64,000 nucleotides of DNA from Stomoxys calcitrans (lineage: Eukaryota > Arthropoda > Insecta > Diptera > Muscidae). This document shows positions 1-13,034 of the stretch, piece by piece. The notes under the pieces were generated by a model that saw only the letters and a program-made list of their open reading frames with translations, did no database searches and had not been told where the DNA came from. The position numbers and the translations under genes are program-made. Every line of letters begins with the position of its first letter. Within the stretch, counting starts at the first letter, position 1. The DNA lies in NCBI RefSeq assembly GCF_963082655.1, contig NC_081555.1:147833551-147897550 (forward strand). Direction: 5' to 3'.

Positions 1-1745
1 GCAACGTGCTCTATTCTCATATATCGTTTATTTGAACCCCATATTGCCATTGCCCTCAGAATTGGATATCAAATTCGTTTTCTAATCTCATTTAATCTCC
101 TTATTGCAAGAGTCAGCAAATATGTCCGGTTTGGGTATTGGCTCTAAAAACTATGAATATTTAGTTCCCCTCTCTTTAAGACCCAAATTGTCTTGGTGAG
201 CAAATATGTCCTGTTTGGGGGTTGTTATGGTGTTGGGACGTCCGATAGACAGTTGGCTCCTCGTGCTAATATCAGATAAGTGGTCTACTCCTACATACGC
301 CCTATATTTCCATAGTCGGCAAACATGACCGGCTTGGGGGGTGTTTTGGGGGATGGGCGGCATCTCAGTTAGTTGGCCTTGAAAATATATATCGGATTCG
401 TGTTCTACTCTAAAATACCTCTTATTTGAGCCTCATATTGCAATAGTCAGCAAATACTTCCTATTTGGGGGGTTTTGTGGAGGTGGGGTGGCCCCATAGA
501 CACTTTTCCCAAATATTGATATCAGATTCGTTCTTTTCTCCCAAAGACCTTTCATTTGAGCCCCATATTGCTATGGTCATAAAGTTGTCCCCTTTGGGGG
601 ATGTTTTTGAGGCGAGGCGGCCCCCCAAACACTTGGTCCCATATTTGGATATCAGATTCTAATTCTACACTCAAATACCTTTTATTTAAGCCCCATATTC
701 CCATGGTCAGTAAATAAGTCCTGTTTGGGGAAGGGGTCCAACCCCCAGAAACGTGGTCCTACATTTGCATATCAGATTCGTATTCTATTCGCAAATACCT
801 TTCATTTGAGTCCCATATTGCCATGATCGGTAAATATGTCCGATTAAGGGGTGTTTTGGTGGTTGGGTGGTGTTGTGGGGGTGGGGTGGCCCCCTAAACA
901 CTTTTCCCGAACATTGAGATCAGATTTGTGCTTTACTCCAAAAGACCTTTCATTTGAGCCCCATGTGGCTATGGTCGTAAATGTGTCCCCTTTGGGGGAG
1001 ATTTTTGGGGAGAGGCGGCCCCCAAACACTTGGTCTCATATTTGGATATCAGATTCGTATTCTACACTCAAATACCTTTTATTTAAGCCCCAAGTTCCCA
1101 TGGTCAGTAAATAAGTCTTGATTGGGGGGTGTTTTGGGGAAGGGGGGGACCCCCAGAAACGTGGTCCCACATTTGGATTTTTCAGATTCGTATGGGAAAG
1201 GGGTGGACCGCCGGAAACGTGGTGCCACATTTGGATATCACATTCGTATTCTACTCGCAAATACCTTTCATTTGAGTTCCATATTGCCATGGTTGGTAAA
1301 TATGTCCGATTTAGGGGTGTTTTTGGGCTTGGGGTGGTCCCCCTAGCACTTGGTCCGACAATTGGATATAAGATACGTTTTCTTATCCTAAATACCTTTC
1401 ATTTGAGTCCCATATTGTCGTGATTTGTCTAAAAATATGTTTGGTGGGTTTTAGGGTGGGGCAGCCCCCTAGGTACCCCATCCGAAATTTGGGTACCAAA
1501 TTTTTATTTTTAGGGTACTATATGAGAGCACACAAAATTTCGCTTAAATCGCACCACCCATATCCGAATTCTGCCGTTTTTGAAAGTTAGGGTAAGGGGG
1601 AGGGTCCGCCCCCTGCTATTTTCACCACGGGGTCATTATGCACCACCTGTGAAAATTTCAAGAAAATGGGTTCAGCCGTTTCTGAGTCTATAAGGAACAC
1701 ACAAACATACAAACAAACAAACCTACAAACAAACACAATTTGATT
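1..1745 (+). repeat. Family C Helitron-like tandem element (left end cut by window)
   Basis: About ten diverged units of roughly 120-150 bp, typically near 130. Each holds a GCCCCATATTGCCATGG-type core, a G-rich stretch (GGGGTGTTTTGGGG), and an ATATCAGATTCGTATTCTAC-type segment. The array passes into a unique 3' end with GGTTCAGCCGTTTCTGAGTC and a run of ACAAACAAAC. A second copy lies at about 33600-35437 with the same unit order, so this is one defined element. Short ORFs on both strands here come from the tandem units and are not genes. Confidence 0.75.
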
Positions 1746-1784
1746 TTTATATATAAGATTATTAATGTGAAATTTTGTCAATTT

Positions 1785-1995
1785 ACGGTTGAGCCGTCGG
1801 GTCCCAGGCTCCCACATAAGCCGATCTCTCGATTTGTCAACCTGAGCCGCTGGAAGCCGTATTTGTTGTACGATTTGGTTGAAATTGTGCACGAAGTCTT
1901 CTGTTATGACTTCCAACAGCCGCGGTGGTATGACCCAGAACGGTTCATAACCTGATATAGCTTCCACATACACCGATTTATCGATTAGCATTATT
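1785..1995 (-). repeat. Solitary family D (DINE-like) monomer
   Basis: A single diverged copy of the family D unit. It carries the segments CTTCTGTTATGACTTCCAAC, TCATAACCTGATATAGCTTC and an AACCGAT-type end seen repeatedly at 38.4-40.1 kb. It directly follows the 3' end of the family C element. Confidence 0.55.
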
Positions 1996-3419
1996 CGGCT
2001 CCTAGAAGCTTCAATTTTTGCCAGATTTGTGAGAAATTTGGTTTGTAAAATTACACGAAGGTATTCCCTTCAACTATTTTCATTCGTTAGAATTTTGTGC
2101 AGACTTCATGGTGATGTTTTTGCTAGTCTTGTTTTTAATTTAATTGAATGATTTAATGCTAACACCTCTAATCTTAAACTATGACCCACCTTAGTGTTCA
2201 TATTAAATGCTTGTTAATCTGCAAAGCAAAAGCAATCGACAACCATAACAACTGACAACCATAACAATAATAATAATAACATTTAAAATTATCGTAAGAT
2301 ACACACAATGCTTGTGCATAAATGATTCATTTGTGTTTTAATTTGTTTAACATCAACATAAAATTGCATAATTTCCATTTCATTCCAATCCATTCCCATC
2401 CATTCGATCCAATTCAATATCGGTGTTTATTTTATTTTGTCATTTTCTGCTTTGTGTTTGTTATGTGTATTTGTTTGATTATTTGTAATTCACGTGTGTG
2501 TGTGTGTTTGTGTGTGAGTGTTTACATTCAACATTCGGGTTTACATTGAACATCAACAACACCAAGATTCATGTAGTGTTGACCTGTTTGCAGAGTTGGT
2601 CGGTCGGTCGACTTGGTTCGATGGGTTGGCGTTAATGTTTTTGTTTACATTTCTTGTTAAAACGATTATTATTATTGTTCATTGTTGTTGTTGTTGTTAT
2701 AGTTATTGTTGTCTTTCATCAAATAGACATTGTTACCACGGTCAATTATCACACACTTCACCGTTGTCACACTTCAAAAATTAAATTCGCTTTATGAATT
2801 TTAACACTCACCACTCAATTCCGTCCTTCGTTCCCTCACCCGAGCGGTCTCATCCATACATCCCACCCATTTCTTGTGTCGATACATTTGGGTCAGTCAT
2901 ACGCTTAAAATTAATTGGTTTTACAATATTTTGGATACATCTTGACTATTAATAATAATAATGTTGTTAAAATTACATGTGAGCTATTGAGGGGATTTTT
3001 CCATGCGAGCACCACTGACCAGAGCGTAGTTTGTTAGTGTTTACCTGCATGCTTATGCCCACGTACACCTTTAAATATATGTATGTTTTTTATTTGCATT
3101 ATCAACTCTAGGCATCTTGTTTTGCGATTAATAACAATTTACTTACTTCGGTGACCTTCTTTAACTGAAGTTGGGTAGAAAGCCTAAAACTTAAATGTGG
3201 GACTTCAATGAAATGTATTTAGCATTAGAAAATAAATATGGCATCTAAATTTGTGATCCGGTGTTGAAAGAATAGAAAATAATTTCGGAATAGAGCACAA
3301 ATCTAGCATCCTAATCGCGCGACGAGTGTTTACGAGCAGTAGGTTGCTCAGTGAGAGCTATTGTTGATAAGGATTTAGTTAAGCAAGTGTACATAAATAA
3401 TCCCCAAAACGTAGTTGAT
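1996..3419. other. AT-rich unique sequence, no gene recognised
   Basis: No coding region is supported. It contains a (GT)n microsatellite around 2494-2519, a (TTG)n run near 2682-2702 and scattered (AAT)n tracts. It is probably ordinary intergenic DNA upstream of the oxidase gene. Confidence 0.5.
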
Positions 3420-3651
3420 CTAGCCTTATCTTCTCATATATGTAAATCGATTTGTGTTTGTTTGTTTGCCTGATCCGTACGGCTATGCCGATTTTCTTCA
3501 AATGTTTGATAGCTTTGAGGAAATGTTCACAGATGGCGCATAATGATCCAGAGGTGAAAATGGGGTACTAAATTTGTTGATATCTGAAGAAGGGCGGACC
3601 TCCCCCCTTACACTAATTTTGCGATTTGAGCGAAATTTTTTAGGCCCTAAA
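3420..3651. repeat. Terminal fragment of another Helitron-like family
   Basis: It starts with GTGTTTGTTTGTTTGCCTGA and CCGTACGG and continues through a G/C-rich block (GGGCGGACCTCCCCCC) before meeting the DINE-B head at 3652. It resembles the inverted 3' end of family C in its ACAAAC/GTTTG tract. The assignment is tentative. Confidence 0.4.
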
Positions 3652-5871
3652 AACAAGTAAAAATAGTTAAGGTCGGCTGGGCCGAATTTTGGATACCCAC
3701 CACCTCTGGTATATATGTAAACCACCTTTGCCATAGTCCGGTGAAAAATGCATAATTTATGCACCCATAGCAGCTATATCGAAATATGGTCCGAACTGGA
3801 CCAAATTCGACACGGATATTAGGTGGTCTAATCAGTACAAGTCATTGTTCAAATTTGTAGAACAAAATCCTTGTCTTTTTGGTAGCTATTGGGTTACCCA
3901 AAAAGTAATTGCTGATGTCGGCGTAGACAAATTTTTTCACAGCTTGTGACTCTGCGTTCATTCTTTCTTCTGTCAGTTATCAGCTGTTACTTTTAGCTTG
4001 CTTTAGAAAAAAAGTGTAAAAAAGTATATTTGATTAAATTTCATTCTAAGTTTTATTAAAAATGCACTTACTTTCTTTTAAAAAATCCCCAATTACTTTT
4101 TGGGCAACCCAATATGTCCAAAGGTAAACCGATTGAACCATATACGACACGGATGTCGAAAAGACTAATAGGACAATAAATGCATATATCGAGAGATCGG
4201 TCTACATGGCAGCTATATCCAAATCTGGACCGATCTAGGACAAATTGAAGAAGAATCTCGAAGGGCCTAACACAACTCACTGTCTCAAATTTCGGCGACA
4301 TCGGACAATAAATGCGCCTTTTATGGGCCCAAAACCTTAAATCGAGAGATCGACCTATATGGCTGCTATATCCAAATCTGAACCGATTTGGGCCAAGTTG
4401 AAGAAGAATTTTGAAGGGCCTAATACAACTCACTGTCCCAAATTTCAGCAAAATCGGTTAATACATGTGGCTTTTACGGGCCCAAAACCTTAAATCGAGA
4501 GATCGGTCTACATGGCAGCTATATTCAAATCTGGACCGATCTGGGCCAAATTAAAGAAGGACGTCGAAGGGCCCAACACAACTCACTGTCCCAAATTTCA
4601 GCGACATCGGACAATAATTGGGCCTTTCATGGCCCCAAACTAAAACCGAGAGATCGGTCTATATGGCTGTTATATCCAAATCTGAACCAATTTGAGCCAA
4701 TTTGACGAAGAATGTCGAAGGGCCTAACACAACTCACTGTTCCAAATTTCAGCAATATCGGATAATAAATGTGACTTTAATCGGCCTAAGACCCTAAATC
4801 GGAGGATCGGTCTATATGGCAGTTATATTCAAATCTGAACCGATTTGAGCCAATTTGACGAAGAATGTCGAAGGGCCTAAGGCAACTCACTGTCCCAAAT
4901 TTCAGCAAAATCGGATAATAAATTCGGCTGTTATGGGCCTTAGACCCTAAATCGAAAGATTGGTCTGTATGGCAACTATAACCAAATCTGGACCAATGTG
5001 AGCCAAATTGACGAAAAATGTCAAAGGACCTAACACAACTCATTGTCCCAAATTTCAATCAAAATCGGATAATAAATGTTGGTTTTATGGGCTTAAGACC
5101 CTAAATTGGAGGATCGGTCTATGTGGCAGCTATATCCAAATCTAGACCGATCCAGGCCAAATTGACGAAGGATTTCGAAGGGCCTAACACAACTCATTGT
5201 CCCAAATTTCATCTAAATCGGATAATAAATGTTGGTTTTATGGGCCTAAGACCCTAAATCGGAGGATAGGTCTTTATGGCAGCTATATCCAAATCTAGAC
5301 CGATCTGGGCCAAATTGACGAAGGATGTCGGTGGGTCTAACACAACTTACTGTCCCAAATTTCATCAAAATCGGATAATAAATGTGGCTTTTATGCGCCT
5401 AAGACTCAAAATCGTCGGATCCGTCTATATGACAGCTATATCCAAGTCTGAACCGATCTGGGCCAAATTAACGAAGAAAGTCAAAGGGCCTAACACAACT
5501 CACTGTCCCAAATTTCAGCAAAGTCGGATAATAAATGTGGCTTTTATGGGCCTAAGACCCTAAATCATCCGATCGGTCTTAATGGGGGCTATATCAAGAT
5601 ATATTCCGATATAGCCCATCTTCGAACTTACCCTGCTTATGGACAAAAAAAGAATCTGTGCAAAGTTTCAGTTCAATATGTCTATTTTTAAAGACTGTAG
5701 CGTGATTTCAACACACAGACGGACAGACAGGCGGACATGTCTAGGTCGTCTTAGATTTTTACGCTGATCAAGAATATATATATTTTATAGGGTCGGAAAT
5801 GGATATTTCGATATGTTACAAACGGAATGACAAAATGAGTATACCCCCATCCTTCGGTGGTGGGTATAAAA
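3652..5871 (+). repeat. DINE-1/mini-me-like element, subfamily B
   Basis: The head AACAAGTAAAA plus an imperfect GGCCGA palindrome is followed by GGATACCCACCACCTC. About nine 153-bp monomers follow (GGATCGGTCTATATGGCAGC type). The unique tail has (GACA/GGAC)n, a core GATC..AAGAATATATAT, and ends in GTGGTGGGTATAAAA. A MITE is nested at 3889-4112. Spacing of the AAGGGCC anchor at 4413, 4566, 4717 and 4870 is 153, 151 and 153 bp. Confidence 0.8.
3889..4112 (-). mobile_element. Mariner-type MITE, copy 1
   Basis: Terminal inverted repeats TTGGGTTACCCAAAAAGTAA and TACTTTTTGGGCAACCCAA, flanked by TA on both sides (3887-3888 and 4113-4114). It is 224 bp and has no coding capacity. Strand follows the convention that the copy at 8144 is plus. 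It is nested in DINE-B. Confidence 0.85.
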
Positions 5872-6730
5872 ATCAATTCGGATCATACTAGGCACTGATG
5901 TTGAAAGTCAGGTCGGAATTCAGCCAAATCGAATGAAAATTGAGTTATCTAGGAACTCCGGAATTCAGCCAAATCGGATGAAAATTAAGTTATCTAGGAA
6001 CTCGGCTTAAATGGGCACTAAATCCAAATCTGTCCTCATATCGCCAAATTGCCATCCCCAAAGACCTACATCGATTAGAAACATTAGTGAAATATTTTAA
6101 ACAGCTTTCAGGGTCTCAAGATGGTAAGTTGGGAGATCGGTTTATATGCGAACTAAATTAGGTTATAGACCCATTTGAACAATACTTGGCACAGTTATTG
6201 GAAGTCAAAACAAAACCTTTCATGCAAATATTCATCCAAATCGGATAACAATTGCGCACGCTAGAGGTTGAAGAAGTCAAGTTACAAGATCGGCTTATAA
6301 GACAGCTAAATTTCATCTAAACCGGATAACAATTGCGCCCTCTACAGGTTCAAGAAGTCAATTTACAAGATCGGATTATTAGACAGGTAAATTTCATCTA
6401 AACCGGATAACAATTGCGCCCTCCAAAGGTTCAAGAAGTCAAGTTACAAGATCGGCTTATAAGGCAGCTATATCAAAACATGAAACGATATGGCCCATTT
6501 GCAACCCAGCCGACTTGCACTATAGGTAATCTTGCAAAATTTCAATACACTAGCCTTACTTATTCGAAAATTAGCGTGCTTCAACAGACAAACAGACGTG
6601 GCTATATCCACTTGGAATGTCAAGAGGATCAAGAATACATATGCTTTGTTGGATCTCACATCAATATTTCGATGTGTTACAAATGGAACGGAACGATTTA
6701 CTGCAATAGTGGTGGGCATAAAAAGAATTA
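5872..6730 (+). repeat. Decayed DINE-like sequence with 81-bp tandem units
   Basis: Contains A-type anchors (AATTGCGCCCTC, CAAGAAGTCAAGTTACAAGA, AAACAGACG) and ends in GTGGTGGGCATAAAA. From about 6250 to 6470 the unit has shrunk: AATTGCGC occurs at 6250, 6331 and 6412, so the period is 81 bp. The overlapping ORFs on both strands around 6414-6795 are repeat artefacts. Confidence 0.6.
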
Positions 6731-6831
6731 TTTTTGAAAACCCATTGTCGCTGCTTGCCATTCCAGCCGCATCTGTTGCAGTTCCATTAAGATAGAGATC
6801 TCCTCAATTCAATGACTTGGGCTCTTTGATA

Positions 6832-7060
6832 TGGTTGCCCAAAAAGTAATTGCGGATTTTTCATATAGTTGACAAATTTTTTCACAGCTTGTGACTCTGT
6901 AATTGCATTCTTTCTTCTGTCAATTATCAGCTGTAACTTTTAGCTTGCTTTAGAAAAAAGGTGTAAAAAAAGTATATTTGATTAAAGTTCATTCTAAGTT
7001 TTATTAAAAATGCATTTATTTTCTTTTAAAAAATCCGCAATTACTTTTTGGGCAAACCAA
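6832..7060 (-). mobile_element. Mariner-type MITE, copy 2
   Basis: About 229 bp. The right end TTTTTGGGCAAACCAA is followed by TA. The left end is worn (ATGGTTGCCCAAAAAGTAAT). Confidence 0.8.
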
Positions 7061-8143
7061 TAGTTATGAAAAAATGCATATGTTGCGACAACAGCATAAG
7101 CAAAATTCCTTCAATGCCAGTCAAAAATAAAAATTTTCCACTTTTGGCATCTTTCAGGACCTTCATATAAGGCATACAAGTCCAGGTCACCACTGCCAAA
7201 TTTCATGAGTGCATGTTCTTCAACTTGTTAGGAAACAGCTTTTTGCTTTGAAAAAGATTGGTTTACTCTCAGTACCCTTAAAGGAGGCAATTATTTCGGG
7301 CTGCCAAACGTAGCACGAGTTTAAGGAAAATGATAAGTAAGTATACACAAGGGAATGTTTGTCAATTAGAGTGACCACAATGACCACATTGATCACATAA
7401 GCATCAAATAGGCAATTACACATTTCTTAAATTTTGCTTACTAATGCCGACTAGATTTTTGAGGTGTCCTGCGCTATTAAAACTTCTCCACCAATAAGAC
7501 TCCTTATCATTAAGTTTAAAACTTCAATCGGATTGCACTCATCGATAGACGCGAATATTCACTTTTCTTTAATACAATGTTATCGGGAAATTAAGTTGAA
7601 TCTTAAACCAATATTTCGACATGTTTGAAATGGGTTGACGAAGTTAGTATGCCTTCCATGATGGAAAATGTCAAATTCAATTACATATATCGCAAGTATC
7701 TAAAAGTCATTTTATTATTTCATTTGAGTACTTGACTTTATTATCAAAGGTGATAAAGAATTCCCAAGAAATTGCAGCAGGTCGTTTGACAAATCACTCA
7801 ATTTATTTCTAATAATCAAAATAAGCCCATATGCGAATTCAAATGGAAAATTTTAACGCACCAATCAATCACCATAAATCACAAGAGCAACTGTTTCACA
7901 CATCACCACACAGTAGTTCAAAGTATATTCAAATAAAAGTTGTGATATCAGAGTTGACAAGTTATATCATTGTGACGATTGTCAAGATTAGAGGAACTTA
8001 TAATGATTGCAACATCTAGAAATAGTGTGAATCATTTGAAATGCAATTGGCAACGGCTTTCGTCATATAAACACTCGGGTGAAGATTTTAATACCACTTC
8101 GTTTCTCTGTACCATCTGTATCTATATACGTATCTCCTATATA
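7061..8143. other. AT-rich unique sequence, nothing recognised
   Basis: No coding, RNA or transposon signature was recognised. The short ORFs here have no domain-like pattern. Confidence 0.5.
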
Positions 8144-8381
8144 TTGGGTTGCCCAAAAAGTAATTGCGGATTTTTTAAAAGAAAGTAAATGCATTTTTAA
8201 TAAAACTTAGAATAAACTTTAATCATATATACTTTTTTTACACTTTTTTTCTAAAGTAAGCTAAAAGTAACAGCTGATAACTGACAGAAGAAAGAATGCA
8301 ATTACAGAGTCACAAGCAGTGCAAATAATTTGTTAACGCCGACTATATGAAAAATCCGCAATTACTTTTTGGGCAAACCAA
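8144..8381 (+). mobile_element. Mariner-type MITE, copy 3
   Basis: 238 bp with near-intact inverted ends TTGGGTTGCCCAAAAAGTAA and ACTTTTTGGGCAAACCAA, and TA on both sides. No coding capacity. Confidence 0.85.
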
Positions 8382-8385
8382 TATT

Positions 8386-9420
8386 TGGAAAAGTCATACA
8401 AAGAATATGTGTCAAATGGGAACAATGGTGGAGGGCACACAAGACTCGGCCCGGCCGAAATTAATGCGCTATAAGTTGTTTGAGTCTCTGTTCAATATTT
8501 CGAGAAGACACAAACTGAATGATGAAGTTAGTATACCCCCATGCTATGGTGGAGGGTATTAAAAACGAGTTGTAAGCTACAAGCAAGTAATCTGCCGGTA
8601 TGTTGGCCCCTACCCATACAATGGCTTTCTGCAGTGCATCCATACAGGCGTATTATACCCATAGGATGGAGACAAACTAACATCGCCATTCCGTTTGTGT
8701 CTCCTGGAAATATTCAACTGAGACTCAAGCATGTTATAGCGCATTAAGTTCGGCCGGGCCGAAATATTGCTCTAATTTCCCAAAAAGTATATAAATTCGT
8801 GATCATCATGACATTTTAAGACGAAATAGTCCGTCCGTCAGACCGTCTGTAAATCTGTGTAAACCGCGCTAACTTTCGAAGGACTAAAGCGAGGCGCATG
8901 AAATTTTGCATAAATACTTCCTATTAGTGTAAGTCAATTAGGATTGTAAATGGGCCATATCGGTCCATGTTTTGATATAGCTGCCATATAAAGCGATCTT
9001 GAATCTTGACTTCTTGAGCCTCTAGAGTGCGCAATTATAATCCGATTTGGTAAACATTTTGCACGAAGTCTTTTGTCTTCACTTCCAACAACCATGGCAA
9101 GTATGGTCCAAATCGTTTCATAACTTCCCATACAAATCTCCCATACAAATCGATTAAACAATTTTATTTTGAGCCCCTATATGGCGCAATGCTTATCCGA
9201 TTTAGCTGAAATTTTGCACAATGACTTACTTACTAGGTACTTGGTCTGCAACATTCAAACCAAGTATGGTCCGAATCGGTACATAGCCTAAAATGGCTCC
9301 CATGGCATTGCAATTTTTAATCCATGATCCTTTGTTTGGGCAAAGAACATGACAAATGCTATCCATGGTGGAGGGTATATCAGATTCGGCCCGGCAGTAC
9401 TTAGCGCGATTTTACTTGTT
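8386..9420 (-). repeat. DINE-like subfamily A, decayed and partly duplicated
   Basis: It has two head-type palindromes (8450-8458 region and 8747-8765), a (GTCY)n tail near 8828-8860, A-type unit sequence, and a terminal head GATTCGGCCCGGCAGTACTT followed by TTTTACTTGTT at 9410-9420. It abuts the next element with no spacer. Confidence 0.65.
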
Positions 9421-10973
9421 ATACCCACCACTGAAGGATGGGGGTATATTGATTTTCGCATACCCTTTAGAACACATTGAAATATCCATTTGCGGCCCTG
9501 TAAAATATACGTATTCTTGATCGTCGTACAATTCTACCACGATCTAGCCATGCCTGTACGTCTGTCTGTTGAAATCACGCTACAGTCTTAAAAAATAGAG
9601 ATACTGAGCTGACATTTTGCACAGATTCTTTTTTGTCCATAAGCACGTTAAGTTCAAAGATGAGCTATATCGGACTATATCTTGATATAGCCCCCATATA
9701 GACCGATCCGCCGATTTAGGGTCTTAGGCCAATAAAAGCCACATTTATTACCCGATGTTGCTGAAATTCCGAACAATAAGTTCCATTTGGCACTTCGACA
9801 TCCTTCTTCAATTTGGCACAAATCGGCCTAGATTTGGATATAGCTGCCTTGTAGACCGATCTACCGACGTAAGGTCTTAGGCCCATAAAAGCCACATTTC
9901 TTATTCGATTTTGTTGAAATTTGGGACAGTGAGTTGTGTTAGGCCCTTCGACATCCTTCAACAATTTGGCTCAGATCGGTCCAGATTTGAATATAGCTGC
10001 CATATAGACCGATCCGCCGATTTAGGGTCTTAGGCCCATAAAAGGCGCATTTATTGTCCGATGTCGCCGAAATTTGGGACAGTGAGTTAAGTTAAGCCCC
10101 TTGAAATACTTCTGTATTATAGCACAGATCGGGCCAGATTTGGATATGGCTACCATATAGACCGATCTCTCGATTTAAGGTTTTCAGCCCATAAAAGGCT
10201 CATTTATTGTCCGATGTCGCCGAAATTTGGGACAGTAAGTTAAGTTGAGACCCTCGACATTTTTCTGCATTATGGCCCAAATCGGTCCATATTTGAATAT
10301 AGCTGCCATATAGACCGATCTCTCGATTTAAGGTATTCAGCCCAGAAAAGGCTTATTTATTGTCCGATTTCGCCGTAATTTGGGACAGTAAGTTGTGTTA
10401 GGCTTTTCGGCATTCTTCTTCAATTTGGCTCAGATCGGTCCAGATTTGGATATAGCCGCCATATAGACCGATCTCTCGATTTAAGGTTTTGGGTCCAAAA
10501 AAGACACATATGTTGTCCGATTTCGCCGAAATTTGGGATAGTGGATTATGTAAGGCTCTTCGACATTTTCCTGCAACTTAGCCCAAATCGGTGCAGATGT
10601 GGATATAGCTGTCATATAGACCGATCTCTCGATTTAAAGTCTTGACTCAAAAAAAAAGCGCATTTATAATCCGATTGCACTGAAATTTGAAACAGTAACT
10701 TATGTTAGGCTTTTCGACATCAGTGTCATATATAGTTCAGATCGGTTTATATTTGGATATGACTGCCAAAAAGACCAAGATTTTGTTTAACACAATTAAA
10801 CAATGATTTGTTCTTATTAGTATTTGGTCCAAATCGGAACATATTTCGATATAGCTTCTGTGGGGCATAAGGTATGCTATGCCGGATTTTGACGAAAGGT
10901 GGTTTACATATATACTCGAGGTGGTGAGTATCCAAAGATCGGCCCGGTCGAACTTAACGCCTTGTTTCTTGTT
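9421..10973 (-). repeat. DINE-like subfamily B element
   Basis: Tail first: ATACCCACCACTGAAGGATG, a CATTGAAATATCC segment, the core TATTCTTGATCGTC, a short (GTCY)n, about seven monomers of B type, then GAGGTGGTGAGTATCCAAAG and the head CGGCCCGGTCGAACTTAACG ending in TTTCTTGTT. Confidence 0.8.
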
Positions 10974-11118
10974 TGAGTCTATCTTTTTTGTAGCCTTATT
11001 GAAAGATCTTGTGCCTTTTGGAACTTATAATGGCGTAGATTTCGCTGAATTCGAGTCTTCACTCGCCGAACCATTTCAGATAATGGTGCAGTTTTTTTAC
11101 CATCATTATGGAGCCGTT

Positions 11119-11450
11119 GAGACCACCGTAGGGCAGAGGTTTGCATGTCCGCCTAGGCGTTCAGCGCGCCTAAGTTCGAATCCTGGCGGAAACATCAGAA
11201 TAAAATTTTCAGCGATGGACTTTCCCTCCTCACGCTGGCGACATTTGTGAGCCCCTATGACATTTGATAAAAAATGTATGACAGCCATGTAAAAACCTCT
11301 TCCCAAAGACGTGTCGCAACACATCGTTCGGACTCGGCTATAAAAAGGAGGCACCTTATCATTGAGCTTAAACCTGAAGCTCACAGCACTTAATTATATT
11401 TTAGAAAATTGCCCCTGTTCCTTAATGAAATGTTCATGGGCTAATTTGCA
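11119..11450 (+). repeat. tRNA-derived SINE
   Basis: The 5' part carries an A-box-like GTAGGGCAGAGGTTTGCATG and a B-box AGTTCGAATCC, as expected of an internal RNA polymerase III promoter. The body includes GAGCCCCTATGACATTTG and TCATTGAGCTTAAACCTGAA, and the 3' end TGCCCCTGTTCCTTAATGAA. About 330 bp. Confidence 0.75.
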
Positions 11451-11656
11451 TTTGCATTATGGTGATTGGCATCATTATAATGATTTTGGGTGCGATACAC
11501 ACACATTTTAGGCACTTTGAGGTTTTTGAGTTCACCTACAATAGTCAATTGTGATTATTCAGCCTAATGTAACGCAATCACACTATAATGCTTGTACTCT
11601 ATCACAAATTACTAACTAAAGAAAAATCTTAAACAAATGCTGTTAATTGCAAATGC

Positions 11657-11967
11657 AAATTTGCCCATGAATATTCCATTAAGGAACAGGGTCAAATTTC
11701 TCACATACCAATGAGTGCTGTCCGATTAAAGATTTTTTAAGCTCAATGATAAGGGGCCTCCTTTTTACAGCCGAGTCCGAACGGCGTGCCGCAGTTCGAC
11801 ACCTCTTTGGAGAGATGTTTTACAAGGCATAGTACCTCACAAATGTTGCCAGCATTAGGAGGGGAAAACCACCACTAAAAATTTTTCTAATGGTATCACC
11901 AGGATTTGAACCCAGGCGTTCAGCGTCATAGTTGGACTTGCTAACCTCTACGCTACGGTGGCCTCCA
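11657..11967 (-). repeat. tRNA-derived SINE, inverted relative to its neighbour
   Basis: Same family on the other strand: AATTTGCCCATGAATATTCC at its 3' end, B-box complement GGATTTGAACCCAGGCGTTC and A-box complement GCTAACCTCTACGCTACGG. With the + copy at 11119 it forms an inverted pair about 206 bp apart. Confidence 0.8.
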
Positions 11968-13034
11968 ATGCAAATGTAAATTAGAGTAGCTGTATTATGT
12001 AGTTGTCATTTCTAGTTTGACAGATATACCAGTGAGAGCTTGGCAACACTTCGTGCCAGCTACCTTGTATGTTCTCAGCCTTCTGGCTGTGTTTTGTTTT
12101 GTACATATAGAAAAACAATTACCTTATCCCAATTTGCACCAATTATAGTATAAAGAAGGTTCTTTAGCCCCTCCACTGCTGCCATATTTTGTTCCATACC
12201 ATTTTATAGTCTAAATTTAAAATTAACAAACATGCGAATATACTTCTCCCAGCTAATTAATATTCGTTTCAAGCGTCTTTATGATATAATTATAGCACTT
12301 GCATCAATGCAAAAAATAAAAAAAAAATCAACATTTTTTAATTTCAATCGAGTCAAATAGCATATCAATTAGCATTTTAATGTTGTTATTGACTTACACG
12401 ATTGTACTTTGCAACAATGCCCGAATGATGATGGTGAAAATTAAAAAACCCAATAATTCAATAAAAAAAAACAATAATAAGCTAATTAAAAAAAAAAAGT
12501 CCTCTCAGAAACTCAGTTGGCAACAAACAACAACAAATGATAATAAAAATGTTTACTTTGTCTTAACACATTGTGATTAGAATTGTTGGATGGATTCGTT
12601 TATTGAGTTGCGTGCATTCTTCCTCGCATTAGTGGTTAACAAAAACATAATGGCAGAAAAATATGAAATGTTCCCACATAGATAACAAAGACCACTTGAG
12701 AATTATTGATCAAACTCAAGAAATTGATCTAATCGCATTTAAATTCATTTATATTTTTATTATTTTGCTATCATCTTTTATGTTATCGGATCTAACATTG
12801 TCATTAAGTTAATGGGAACCTTTTTTAGTGGTTGCTTTTGCAAAAAAAAAAACATAAGTAAACACAAAGTAGTTTTCCGCTTGAATGACTAAACAAAGTA
12901 AACAAAATTCGTAGGTATTTTGTCAAAAATTCAAATTAATTAATTTCGGTTTTAATTATGAGGTATTTAAAACCTAACAAAGAAAAGGTGAAGACTACAG
13001 TTGTGTTCATGTAAAAAGCACTAAGGAAAATTCA
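11968..13034. other. AT-rich unique sequence, nothing recognised
   Basis: Long A and AAT runs (12300-12560, 12840) and no supported gene. The Lys/Asn-rich ORF at 12380-12580 reflects base composition. Confidence 0.5.

Noticed and set aside
3652..5871. CRISPR-like array of regular repeats
   Set aside because: Repeats are contiguous 153-bp diverged monomers without unique spacers, in a eukaryotic intron setting.
11119..11200. Possible tRNA gene (A and B boxes present)
   Set aside because: The cloverleaf is not complete and the sequence continues into a SINE body seen in many copies.
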